Source of the DNA: Tetradesmus obliquus
Lineage: Eukaryota; Chlorophyta; Chlorophyceae; Sphaeropleales; Scenedesmaceae
Assembly: GCA_030272155.1 (NCBI GenBank)
Contig: CP126197.1
Location: 1,488,001-1,552,000 of the forward strand
Direction: 5' to 3'
Length of the DNA: 64,000 bases
Shown: positions 49,227 through 61,700 of the stretch, piece after piece
Position numbering within the stretch: position 1 is the stretch's first letter
Layout of the letters: each line of letters opens with the position of its first letter
The notes under the pieces: model-generated
Seen by the model: the letters and a program-made list of their open reading frames with translations, nothing else
Told to the model about the DNA's origin: nothing
The model's database searches: none
Translations under genes and position numbers: made by a program

Positions 49227-51155
49227 TCATCCTGTATTGGAAGCCCGTGAGGCTCTCCGCCCATAACCAAACTCAAATGCAGCAGCTGTGACACCGCTAC
49301 TGCTAGCCCTGACTATGCTGCTGTCTAGGCCGCCCGCACTGCTGCCAGCAGCTGCGCCTAGCCCTGCCACACCGCTGCTGCTCATGCCGCCGTTGGCTGT
49401 GCAGTCTCTCTCCCAGCGTGATCGCCAGCTGGCTGCCTCACGCTTGGCAGATGCCAGCTCCGCCCGCAGCTTGGAGCACTGCAGGCACACGAGAATGGCA
49501 GTTACAGCAGTGCCTGTCAGCAGATCTTGTGCCGCTTGCCTGCAGTCAGCTGGCGCTGATGCATGAGCTGCTCGTCTCCATCATCATCATAACAGCAAAA
49601 AAATAATGAAAATATTCCTGGAATAGGGATAATCATGTTACCATTTAAGCCATAGCAAGCCGTCGCCATCGGCCCTGCTCGTTTCCATGAAGCATGTGAC
49701 AAAAGTTGCAAATTCTGGGGACACAAAGCTGCTCGCGCTAAAGAGTGCAGTGGGTTCTCAAACATGTAGCCGGAAATTTGTGGGCCACAACAATGTCGTA
49801 CTGCTGCCATCCTGAAGGCTGATTCTGCAGCTGCACCGAACGTGATCCTGCAAAGCATACAGCCTCATCTCACCTCTGACTCTGCAGCCGCTCTAAGAGC
49901 CTCCTGCTTCTCTGCAGCTGCCTCAGCAATCCTGCAGCGCGCCGACCAGCTGTCCTGCAGCTGCTGCGTCTCCTGCTGTAGCTGCTGCTGCGCGGCCTGC
50001 TGCTGCAGCTGCAACGTGGCCTCCAGCTGCTGCGCTGAGCTGAGCCGCGCTGCCTGCAGCTTGGATGCCTCTGACTGCTGCAGCAGGGACACCTGCAGGC
50101 ACGAATAAGCCATGGTGCTCATGTGCACTCCGTTGAGAGCGTGGTAAGCTTGAGGTCAGCATCTACCCTAGCGCATGCTGTGATAGCTAGTAGCTGCTGT
50201 ACGGCTGCTTAAAATGTCTGCAGCACTTTAGTATTCATAGCAGTGTACGCGTGTTGCATGCTGCTGCTCAGCGAGCTAAGCTAAAACTTCTGCCGCATGT
50301 CCACACATGCACTCAGCTGCAGCAGCCCACTGTTCAACAGTTGTAACGGCACACCACCTTACCTGCTGCTGATGTGCCTTGTGCGCTGCTGCCAGCGCCG
50401 ACTCAATGCTGCCGCCAACAACTGCAGCAGCGTCAGCTGTCAGCTGCTGCACATACTCCTGCTGCTGGCGCAGTGCTGCTGCCTGCCCTGCTTCCAGCAA
50501 GGCCTGCACAGCATCAGAGTATGCCTGCACCAGCTGCAGCAGGCGCTTGAAGTCCATATCGCGAGCACTGCCCAGCTCCTGCAAGTGCATACACAACAGC
50601 AGCCTCGGCTATTGCTCGTTGCATGAGCCACACATGCAGACAGCAGTTCAAACCACTTCATGTGGCGTAGGCAGCTGCTCCTGCAATTGTGCTGCAGCAC
50701 AGTCACAGCTGCAATACTCTGCAGTGACCTGAAGAACCGGCTGATTCGCACCATTCTCACCTTGAGCAGGGCCGCCCTGCGCTGCTCCAGCTGACCAAGC
50801 ACGTGCCTGTTGGCTGCAGCTGCCTGACGTGCTGCTGCTGCAGCCTGTGCCTGCCACAGGGGCCCGTGGGCTGCCTCCAGCCACCTGCTGGGGCCCTGGC
50901 CACTGTTTGGGGACCATGCTGCTGGTGCTGACACTGCAGCGAGTGAAAGCAGAGCACACACGTAGGGTTTCAAGTTCAAGCATGCTTGCAGGAACGACCA
51001 AACACTGCTCTGCAATGTTCCAGGAGTGCTGCTGTTGTCCTGCAAAGAAGCCATCCTGAAGTTAGTGCTTGCCTGCTTGAGTCAACTGCTCACCTTGGTG
51101 TTTGGGTTGCCCTGTTCTCAGGACCATTGGGAGAGCACCTGCCTGTTCCTCTTCT

Positions 51156-51194
<39 letters not shown>

Positions 51195-51498
51195 GCTGCA
51201 TCGTCCAGCTGCTGCTGCGATAGCTGCTGCTGTGCTGGCTTTGCCTGCATGGTGCTCGCTCGCTTGTCAGCTGTTGGAGGCTTGCCCACAATTGAGTTTC
51301 GCTGCGAGCTGCCAACAAAGCTGATTGCCCCGCTCCTGCCATGCTGCCGTTCCTTGCTGCTGCTGTCTGTAGTTGGCTGCTGTGGTGCAGCTGCGGCTGT
51401 TGTAAGAGTGCTGGGGCTGTCAAAGAGTGGTGGCAGGTCTGCACCAGCATCTTCACTGCCGATGTCTGGGCCTGCAGACTTGGGCTGAATGCGAGGGT
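49227..51498 (-). CDS. Coiled-coil protein of unknown function (3' part)
   Basis: Five exons join in phase: 51498-51094, 50933-50761, 50578-50363, 50092-49874 and 49478-49227, about 420 aa. The first of these has a low-complexity region with poly-Ala and a Glu run. The rest is heptad-like, rich in Gln, Ala and Leu (for example RLLQLVQAYSDAVQALLEAG), and the C-terminus is Ser/Gly/Ala-rich. The 51498 exon starts in phase 2, so there must be at least one exon upstream; a likely one ends at 51840 before a GTAAGA donor and encodes FDDDWGLSRREVQQKGDK, but its phase needs an extra exon in between. No enzyme domain was seen. It is smaller than, but in style like, the giant coiled-coil gene at 7.6-27.5 kb; no direct homology is claimed. 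Confidence 0.65.
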
Positions 51499-51840
51499 CT
51501 TTAGAAAGCACAAGGCTCCAAGCTGCCTGAAGTTTGCATGCAATGTATGGTGCAAAATAATTAGCACAGTGCATGCAGCGGCCACTCATCAACTGGGTAC
51601 TGCAGTCACAGGCGTCCGTGGCTGCTGAGGACTGTGCTACTGCCTGACTTACCTGTGAAATGTTCAAGTATGACATGTTGCAGCAAGCAATGTTGCTGAA
51701 CACTTCACATATCTCCAAGCCACCAAACACAGCAGTACAAAGGAACTTCTGACACCTGTAATGGGTTCATGCCCGTAGCGGCAGGTGCCTGATGACAAGT
51801 AAAAGGTTGCAATGGGCGTGTAAGGTGTCGAAATCTTACC

Positions 51841-52569
51841 AATTCACGCTTGTCCCCCTTCTGCTGTACTTCACGTCTGCTCAAACCCCAGTCATCATCA
51901 AATGTTTTATCGCGCCAGCACGTGCACCTGTGCGAGTCGTGCTGCATGCAACGCCTCTTTAGGCACAATCTGTGAGGCAGGCTATTGCGCGAGGGGCTGG
52001 TCTGCTGCATACGGTGGTTCCTTGGCACGGCAGTTCCGACAGTCCACGCTAGGCTGCTGCTGAATCCCTGATGATACTTCATTAACACGTTGATCAGTTA
52101 TTATTGTGACCTGCTGTGCTGTAAAGCACCGGAGTGGGGCATCTTGCGAACACCGTTTGCAAACAGCCAACAGCCTCGCTTGACTTGCTCGCATTAAGAG
52201 AGAGGGAAATGAACTAGAAATTATACATGTATTGCAAGCGTCTTGCTCTGCCAGGCCACCGCCCAGCAACCGGAGTGCAGCGTCAGGTGGGAACTTGCAC
52301 AGCAGCAGGCACACAGCAGCAGTCAGGCAGCCGGGTGGGCCGCGTGCCGCTACGAAGCCCCAGCAGCCAAGCACCGGCAGTGAATTTTATACGATGTTTG
52401 TACTTTGAGGGTTTCGTGTAGTGGTGGCTGCCAGCACTTGACACAAGTCAGCAATTTCCCCCAACACCAGTGGTAATGTTATGCTGCCCGTATCATCTGT
52501 CTGTTGCAGCTTCCTGTGCACATACGCGTCAAACTGTGGGGCGGGAAGTTGTATTGCTGCTACTTGTTC
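51841..52569. other. Divergent region with unresolved 5' exons
   Basis: Separates the minus-strand coiled-coil gene from the plus-strand OPR-like gene. Promoters of both and the first exons of the former probably lie here. No clear core promoter motif was found. Confidence 0.35.
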
Positions 52570-53884
52570 ATGGCACCCTGTTGGTTTCACTTGCAGGGCT
52601 CACACACAGCTGGTGTTAGAACAGCATGCTGCAGCACTGCTGCACATTATGGCAGCATCACATACAACCCGCAGCAGCAGCAACAACATAGCCTACCTTA
52701 CATCGGCAGCATATGCGGCAGCTCCAGCGGCACTGGCTTGCGGCTACAGCATGGTTGCCACAGGCTGGCCCACCCAGTTGCTTGCAGGAACAGCACTGGC
52801 GGCAGCGGCAGTGGCAGCAGCAGCAGCAGCAGTTACAGTGGCAACCCAGCCAGGGACAGCGTTGACATAGGCCTCTCAATCTTAGAGGCTGACAGCTGGC
52901 AGCAGCTGTATGATGTGTTCTATGGGTACCGCAGCACCCCCAGCTACCAGCACTGCTATGCCATTCTGCTGCAGCTGGCAGAGCAGCTACCAGAGATGCA
53001 GCTGCAGCCAGGCATGAGGTCTGACACTGAGCTTGCAGGAACAGCAGCAGCAGTAGCTTCTGCCGTTGGTTTGCAGCAGCCAGGGTTGCCTGGCAGCAAC
53101 AGGAGAAACAGCAGTGGCAGCTGGAAGGCGGTATGGCAGGCGCTACATGCGCGTGGGAAAGTGCAGTCGTGGACACAGGTCACAAGACTAAGGGTGAGTA
53201 AGCTGCTGCAGTAGCGGCGCGCAGCAACGGCTGCGTGCAATACCAGCTGGGAAGCAGCTGCGTGCAGCGGCAGCAGCGTGCAGCAGCAGCAGCGTGCAGC
53301 AGCTTTGGCCCGAGAGTCACGTGTCTGTGCACCTGCTTCAAGCAAGTTGGCTCGCAGCGAGGTTGCATTCCAGCGGCAGCTGTCTTTTCTCCGCAGAGAT
53401 ATCCATATCGCAGGTTCTTGCAGGAACCCCACTGTTGCCGCCATTCCTGCAAGCATGACCAGTCAGAAGACTGCTCTGCTTGCTGTTGCTGTGTTTGCGC
53501 AGGCGCTGGTGCGTGACGTGCTGCGTGCCATCCAGGTGCAGATGCACCTGTACGAGCCGCATGAGCTGCTGGACCTGGCGGAGGCGGCTGTGCAGCTGGC
53601 ACGGCCCAGCCAGCTGTGGATGCAGGTGGGTGGGGTGTTATAACACAGCAGATGTAACGTGGTGTGATCCTCCTTGACATTGACATGCGGTGCCTTGAGA
53701 AGTGTAAGCGCTCTGTTCTTATTGCGGGGTCTGAGTGCTTCGTTTGACTGTGCCACCCTCCTCCTTCCAATCTCTCTTGACCCACGCACACCATCTTGTC
53801 CTCTGTCTGAAGTGCTATCTGCCTGTCCAGCACTCATTTGACACTCCCTGCTGCCCATAATGCAGCCTTCTTTGGTCTCTCAAC

Positions 53885-53919
<35 letters not shown>

Positions 53920-54842
53920 TGCTGCTGTTGCTGCAGGCATGGATGGGTGCGCTGCTGCCATACATGAAGCAGCTGCAGCTGGGGCAGCTGGCCCGTGCAG
54001 GGGCTGCGCTGCTCGCGTATGGCGGCAACCCCAGCAAGCCCTGGGCAGGGCTGTGGTTCGTGGCACTGCAGGTGAGAGTGGTTTTGATGGAAAAAAGCAG
54101 CGTATCACTGCAGCAGAACGCTGCATGCTGATGCATAGTTTGCAGTATGTTCTGGTTGCGCAGCTGCTGACTTTTTATCCTATGTAATGGTTCCCTTCAA
54201 GCATACCATGTTCACATCTTTACGCCCCTGGCTCCATTGTATATGCCATTCCGCGATGCATCGGCTGCTTCCGGCTGCCGCACTTGCCTAGGTGCACCTC
54301 GTCCTCATCGCCTTTGTTCTGCACTGCACTGTCTGCCGTCTGTGCCTTTGTGCGCCGCGTGAAATGTGTCCCACAGCCGCACTTGCCTAGCTGCAGCGCC
54401 AGGGAGCTCGCCCTCATCTCCTATGCCCTTCAGCGCTGGGGCTGCAAGCCACCCAACACCTGGAGCCAGCTCTTCCTGCAGACCCTAACACACAACATGG
54501 CAGCCATGGGCATACAGGAGCTGCTTGCAGTGCTTGGGGCCTGTCTAACCCTGGACCTCAAACCCTCAGCTGCTTGGCTGCAGGGTTTTGAGGCAGCTAG
54601 CCAGGGGCAGCTAGGGTTGTGCAGCCCTAGGGAGTTAGCGCTGCTGCTGCAGGGGCTGGCACTGCTTGGGTATCAGCCATCTGCTGCTGCTGGCGGCTGG
54701 CTGCAGCAGTACCTTGTAGCAGTAGATGAAGGGCTGCGGGAGTGGGATGTGCAGAGCTTGGGCACAATGCTGTCTGTGCTGGGGCAGCTGGAAGCGGGAC
54801 TGGAGGCAGTACAGCTGTATGACAGAACAAGCAGCACAGCAA

Positions 54843-54878
<36 letters not shown>

Positions 54879-57800
54879 CAAGCAGTAGAAGCAGCAGTGG
54901 CGGCGACTCCAAACTGCTTGCTGCACTTGCAGCGCATGCTGAGCCGCTCATCGAGTCAACTCCAGATCCTGGGGCACTGGTCAAACTTCTGCGTGGCTTT
55001 TTCACCTTGAACTTCACACCTGCTGATGCCTGGCTGGACCTGTTGCTGGATGAGGCAGCTGAGAAGATCAGTGTGCACAGCACGTCAGTGCGGCAGAAGT
55101 TCTATGCGAACAGCAGCAGCAGCAGCAGCAGCAGAAGTGACAGTGAAGGCGTCCGTAGCATGCTGCTAGACAGCAGCAGCGGCTCTGCCATAGGCCCAGC
55201 TGGCAGCGGTGCCGGCAGCAGCAGTGTCGACAGCAGTAGCAGCAGCAGCAGCTGGGTGGATGCATCTGCTGACGAAGAGCAGCAGCAAGCAGAAGATGGA
55301 GAGCCGTGGCTGCTGCAGGCTGGATCCTTTCAGCCTGGCAGAAACATAAACCTTGCACGCAGGAGCTTAGAGTCCAGCTGGCAGTTGCAGTCCAAGGTTA
55401 ACGGTAACAACCGCAGCAACGGCGCAGGCAGCAGCAGCAGCAGCAATGGCAAGGGCATAGACCAGCAGTCATTACTCAGCAACAGCAGCAGTAGTTTGGC
55501 GGCAGGCTGGGGTAGCAGTGGTGCGGCTGTGCCTCTTGCTGCTGGTGGCACGGCTCCCGGAGCTGCAGTGGGGGTGCAGTCACTTGCAGCAAGCAGTGTG
55601 GTGGTGGGTCAGGTGCTGGGTCTGCTGTCTGTTGTTGAAGCCATGAAACTACCTGTTGAGCAAAGCTGGGTGGCAGACGTGATGCGGTCGCTGCAGGTGG
55701 GCGCACGCGTGCATGTGTGGTTTCTGCTAGCATTGCCTGTGTGCTTGTGCATGAATGTTGCTGGTACTGAGCAGTGTTGATGCTGTTGAGCAGCTCAGCC
55801 GCACTAGAGTCAAGTCTGGCAATGCTGTACTTGCTGACTGCTGGACATTTGCTGGTCCAATGCTTCACTTGCATGCCAAACACACGTGTAGCGTGTCAGC
55901 ATCCTTTTCCACACAAGCTGCACTGTGCTCTGCTGCGGCGGCACATACCATAAACCACAGACCTGCTGCAGGGCCACTGACACATTGTGCGCGAGCTGCA
56001 GCAGCTGTATGCTGTAGTGCTGGCTGTGCTGCTGCACAATCCACCCAACACTGCTGTTGTGCTGCTCATGCTCATGCTGCTGCAGGGCCACTGCCGTGTG
56101 GTGGACCTGCCTGAGCTGCAACAGCTGCTAGCGCTGCTGGAGTCGTACGGGCCCCAGGTGCTGGAGCCGGAGGGCGTGGATGAGCTGCTGGTGCAGGTGG
56201 GGTTGTTGGGCTTCAGCTGTTGTGCTTACTCCGTATGATCGTAGCTCACAATTTGCTTCTCTAGCACCGTGGCATGCTGTCACACTCTGTTCGTGCTAAG
56301 GCAGCTGGGCACGTGCTGCTGGTGTGCACAACCCACTGCATCATGGTGCATTGCCACAGCGGAGTAATGCTCGTCTCACCCTTTCTAACTGCATTCCACA
56401 TCACACATATGAAGAGCGTTCGTCTGCTCGCAATTGCTGCTGTGCTGCCGACATCTTACAGTGCCACGTCAATGTACAGTCAAGTACAGCAGGCTGACGC
56501 CTCAGGACATGCTGTGCCTGGTGGGGTTGGTGCCAACACCACATATATCTGTGTCCCTCTGCTCGCATTCTCTGCTGTGTTGCCGACCTGTCTTGCAGTG
56601 CCACGTCAACTACAGCAGGCTCACGCCTCAGGACATGCTGCGGCTGCTGGGGTTGCTGGCGGGCAGCCAGACGCGCCCCAACAACATATGGTGGCAGGGC
56701 TTCCTGTCTACGCTTCAGGTGCGGATCAGACCAGCTAGTGTGCTACCGTGATGCTGGCTGGCGGGCTGGCCATCATGATGTCGCTAACAAAACGCGTAAC
56801 CGACCGCAACCGGCCTTAGCATCAGCTGCGCATGCCAAGCCACATGCCGCTGCCACTTACCCTGCTGCTGTGCTGCTTGGGCCTGCAGATGCAGTTGCCA
56901 GTGCTCACTCCCGCGCAACTGGTTATCGCACTGGCCAGCATGTGTGAGATGGGTGGGCGGCCGCCACAGGCCTGGCTGGCGTCACACGAGACAGCGCTGC
57001 TCAACACGAACTCTCGCGCGCCATCGGATGAGGCGCTCAGCCCAAAGGTACGTGCATGTTGTTGTACATGCGCATCCGCTGTTGTCTGTTCTGTGGTACT
57101 TGCCTTGGCCTGATGGTGTTATGACTTCAGATGTGCACAGTACCCTATCGGGCCTGCTTGCAGCTCGCCTCACTCATGCAGCAACGTCCGCGCCCCACTG
57201 CAGTGACTGCAGAGGCCTCACACCCATCGTACCGCTGTCAACTGTGCTGCACAATGCAACTACGTGCACGGTGTGGTGCCCTGCAGGGCTGGCTGCTGGC
57301 TGCTGCTGCTGGAGTGCTACAGCTGGTTGATGTACCGCCCCTGTACTGCACTGCTTCACTGTGCTTCAGGGCTGGCTGCTGCTGTTGGAGTGCTACAGCC
57401 AGCTGATGTACCGCCCCACAGCTGACTTTGAGGGTGCGCTGGAGCGCTATTGCCTGGGTGTACTGCCTGGGCTTGGGCCTCAGGCCCTTGCTAGCTTGGT
57501 GAGCAGCGCGGCTCGGCTGCAGCTGCCGCTGAGCCCGCAGCTGGAGGATGCCATCATAACACGGCTGGAGCAGGTGAGGCATGCAATGATCTGCTGAGCT
57601 CAGCTACAGTGCAGCCCTTGTTCCGATGATTTTGCAAGCACTGGTGTTTGCATGTGCGATTGTTGCTATGAGCATGCTGAAGCGCACATGAGCATGTGCA
57701 TGTTCTTTGCCTGTGGTTCGAACTGTCTGTGCGCTGTGTGGTTGCTTCAAGCTATGTATGCATGTGTGTACACGTGCGTGTGTGCGTGCGCATGCGCGTG

Positions 57801-58663
57801 TGCGTGTGGGCTTGTGCATGCGGCGCGCGCGTGTGTGCGAGTGTGTGCAACGCGCGCGCGTATATGTGTGTGCTTGCGCGCGCTAGTGTTCGTGTCCGCG
57901 TGTTGGGCTTGTGCGCGTGCACCGGCATGTGTGCGTGTGTGTGTGTGGGCTTGTGTGAGCGTTGGCGCGCATATGTTGATACGCGCACATTTGTGTGGCC
58001 TTGTGTGTGTGCTGGCATGTGTGGGCTTGTGTACGTGTGCGCGTGTGGGTTTGTGTGCTTGCGCACACGTTTGTGGGCTTGTGTGCGTGCGTGTGCGTGC
58101 GTGTGCGTGTGTGTGCAAGCGTGTGCGGCGCGCGCACGTGTGCGTGCATGTGCCGGGCGCGCGCGTGCGCATGTGCGTGCGTGTGCGGCGAGCGCGCACG
58201 CGTTTGTGCAAGTGTGTGCGGCGCCGCGCACGTGCGTATGTGCGTGTGCCTGCGGCGCGCGTGTGTGGGCTTGTTTGAGTGTGCGCACGTGTCGGCTTGT
58301 GTGTGCATGCGCGTGCATGTGGGCTTTTGTGCGCGCGTGTGTGCGTGTGCGTGCGCGCGTATGGGCTTGTGTGCGTGTGCGTGCTCGCGTGTGGGCTTGT
58401 GTGCGCGCGCACGCGCGTGTGTGGACGTGTGTGCTTGCGCGCGTGGGCGTGTGTTTGTATGTGCATGCGCGCGCGCTTGCGGGCTTATGTGTGTGTACGT
58501 GCGCATGCGCATGCTTGTGCGTTGTGCATGTGTGCGCGTCACGCACTGTGCGGCCTACTGTGCGCATGCGCGCGCGTGCTTTCGCGTGTGCGTGTGAGTG
58601 TGTGTACGCGTGACGCGCACGTGGGCTTATGTGTGCTTGCGCACGCATATGGGCTTGTGTGTG

Positions 58664-58728
<65 letters not shown>

Positions 58729-61700
58729 GCGCGCCTGCTCTCGTGTGTATGTGCGCGCGCGCCTGCTCTCATGTGTATGTGCGCGCACATATGTATGTGC
58801 GTGTGCGTGTGGGCTTGTGTGCGTACATGCGCGTGTGTGCATATGTGCGTATGTGCGTGCGCGTGCGCGGGTGTGCATTTGTTTGTGTGTGATTCGGTGC
58901 GTGCACGCGTGTGCGCGTGTTTGAGGCCGTGTGCATGGGTGTGCAACACTGTGGCTGTGTGCGCGGGTGGGGGGTGTTTTGTGTGCTGACTCATGCATTC
59001 ATGCACCTATATGTTCTTCTGAGCGTGAATGCACACGTGCCTGCTGGTGTGTGCATATCTATGTGTGTGCGAGCCTTCCAACGCGGCGCGAGCGCATGCT
59101 CGCGTGAGTGTGATTCTGCATTGGCGTGTGTGATTGTGGATGTGCATGTGCACGCATGTGTGCGCGCTCGCATAAGCTCATGTGTTTGTGCATCCGCGCA
59201 GGCATGTGCATGCATGCGTGCACGCGGGCGTGTGCTTGTATGTGGTGGCATGCTTGTGCACGCATGCGGGCGTGCTGGCGCTTGTGCAATCATGTGGGCG
59301 CCCGTGTGTGCACGTGTGTGTGCTTGTGCATCTGCGGCACATGTTTCTGCACGCGTGTGTCCGTGGTGTGTGCGCGCGCCCATGTGTCTGCCGGGCGTGT
59401 GCGCGCATACATGTGTGTGCATGCACGCGCCCATGCGTGTGTGCGCGTGGGTGCGTTTGTGCATGTGCGCGTGCGTACCTGGGTACGCACTTGTGTGGTT
59501 TTGCATTTGTACTTTGTTCATGTGTTGCGCGTGCGCACGCCAAGTGTGCACGCGTGCATGTGTGTTGTGTGTGCATGTCATGGAGACATTGCTCTACCAG
59601 GCCAGTGTCTCAGCTGTGCTACAGCGCGGATGCATACTCGTCTAAGCATGCATGCACACACGCGTGTTCCTGTGCGGGCATGCTTGTCGTGCGCGCCTGT
59701 GTGTCTCATCGTACATGTGTGGATGTGGTTTTGTATGCGTGCTTGCGTGCCCGCTCGTGTGTTCTTGTAGTGTACATGCGCACAGGTGCGCGTGTACGTA
59801 TGTATCGCGCTGTGCATGCGTAGGTGTGTGCGCTTGTGTGCGCGTGCGTGATAGCGCGTGTATTGCACATGCGTGCTTGGTCTGCATGCGTGTGTTTGTC
59901 CGCACACATGTGTGCTTCTGCCTGCATGATTGCGGCGCGTGAGCAGGCGGCCGGCCATCCTTGGGCGCGGGTACAAGGTTGGGTACGCTTTAGACCATGG
60001 AGTTGACAAGGTACCCTATATGCTTTCGATTGTTGTGGTCATGGCAACAAACATGCTGCAACAGTCACATAAGCGAAGCTCTGGGGACACAGCTGTTGCG
60101 CACCACAGCCTACCCCATGCAACATTCTCTGTCTGCTGCTGCCTGCTGCTGTACCCAGGTGCTGCCTCGCGCTACTTCAGAGGAGCTTCAACAGCTGGTG
60201 CAAGGGTTGCTGCTGCTGGATGCACAGGTACCTGTCACCGATGATTGCAGCATGCCGTTGGCAACAGGTGTTCTTGCAGTGCATCTTCATGAATATCGAC
60301 TGCGCTCACCAGGCTGTGGCTATAAGTTTGCGATTGCTGCACTATGCAAGCGTGTGCTGCTGTTTGGTCTGCGGCATATGCGCATGTTGTTGTTTGCACG
60401 GCTTCAAGTCAGACAGCAAGTAGCTACAGCCATGGATGCTGCTGTTCAGCCAGAGGGCCAACTGATGCATTTGCTGCTGCCGCCGCCGCCGCCGTCCGCT
60501 GTTGCAGCTGCCGTCGTCCTGCTTGCACTGCCTGTGTGAGGTGGCTCGGCCCCACCTGGCGACGTTCAACCCCAGCGCTACATGCAGCTTGCTGCAGGTA
60601 ACTTTCCTAATCTCTGGCGGCCGGAATGTTGTTGGTATTGGGCATGTGTGTTGTGTGGCGTTTAACGCCAGTGCATCTGTGCTTGCTGAAGTGTTCACAT
60701 TACAGAGCACACAAACTCTTGCTGCCATCCTTGCGTGTATGCGCGTGCATCCTTGGCAGTGTAAAGGGACGCAGGCACCCTGTGCCTTCAATACAACGCG
60801 CGTTTGCTGTGGGATTGCTTGAACCTTCAGTTGTATTGTGCTGCCACACTTTCCACTTCATATGACCTGCAGCTGCTGGCTATAGCTGGGGACTCCCCGG
60901 CATCGCCAGGATGGCTGGAGGCCGCCTTATCAGCGCTGCAGCCGCAACTGCCCACCCTGGAAGCCCTCGCAGCGCTACTGCTGCTGCAGAGCCTCAAAGC
61001 CTTCAGGGCCCAGCCGCCAGCAGACTTCATGGCAGGCCTGCAGCAGCGGCTGCTGCGGCTGGTGCACAAGTTTGATGCCATGGGCGTGGCAACGATGCTA
61101 GAGGGGCTGGTGGCGGCTGGGGCCCCGCCGGGTGATGAGCTGCAGGCGGTGCTGGCAGCACACATCAAGAAAGGGCTCGCGCGGCCTAGCCAGGTGGGGC
61201 GCAATATCACAGCTTCACGCCTTCTATCAGATCTTTGCTAATGCTGCATACATCAAGCCATCCACTGCAAGCATGCAAGCATGAAGTGTTTATCGCAGTG
61301 TGCACAATGTGCCTCAGCCAGCAGGCGGTTCAAAAGGTGGTGAGGAACAGAGCCACACAACTTGCATGAGCCAGGACTTGCACGCTGTGCATGCTCAGCG
61401 CATGCAACTGTGACTTCTCTTCTTCATGATCACGCAACTGCTTATATGCACTGTTGCTGCTGCTGTTGTGTGGTTCAACTACAGGGCATGGGCGCCACGC
61501 CGGTGTGGCTGTGCCTGGAGTCCCTGCTGGCAATGCAGCAGCCGCCAGCCACACCGCTGCTGCTTGATGAGCTTCTGCACCAAGTTTCCCAGCAGCTGCA
61601 CCGCAAGGGCACAGCCAGCAGCAGCAAGATGGCGCAAACCCTGCTGCCGCAGCTCGCTGCTGCTGTGACCACCGGCGGGGTTTGGGGTTCAAGATCTGGC

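Noticed and set aside
57652..59823. Long open frames over the GT-rich tract on both strands (up to about 300 codons)
   Set aside because: They encode only Val/Cys/Arg/Ala or His/Thr/Arg simple sequence and exist because the tetranucleotide repeat has no stop codons. The OPR exons splice across the tract.
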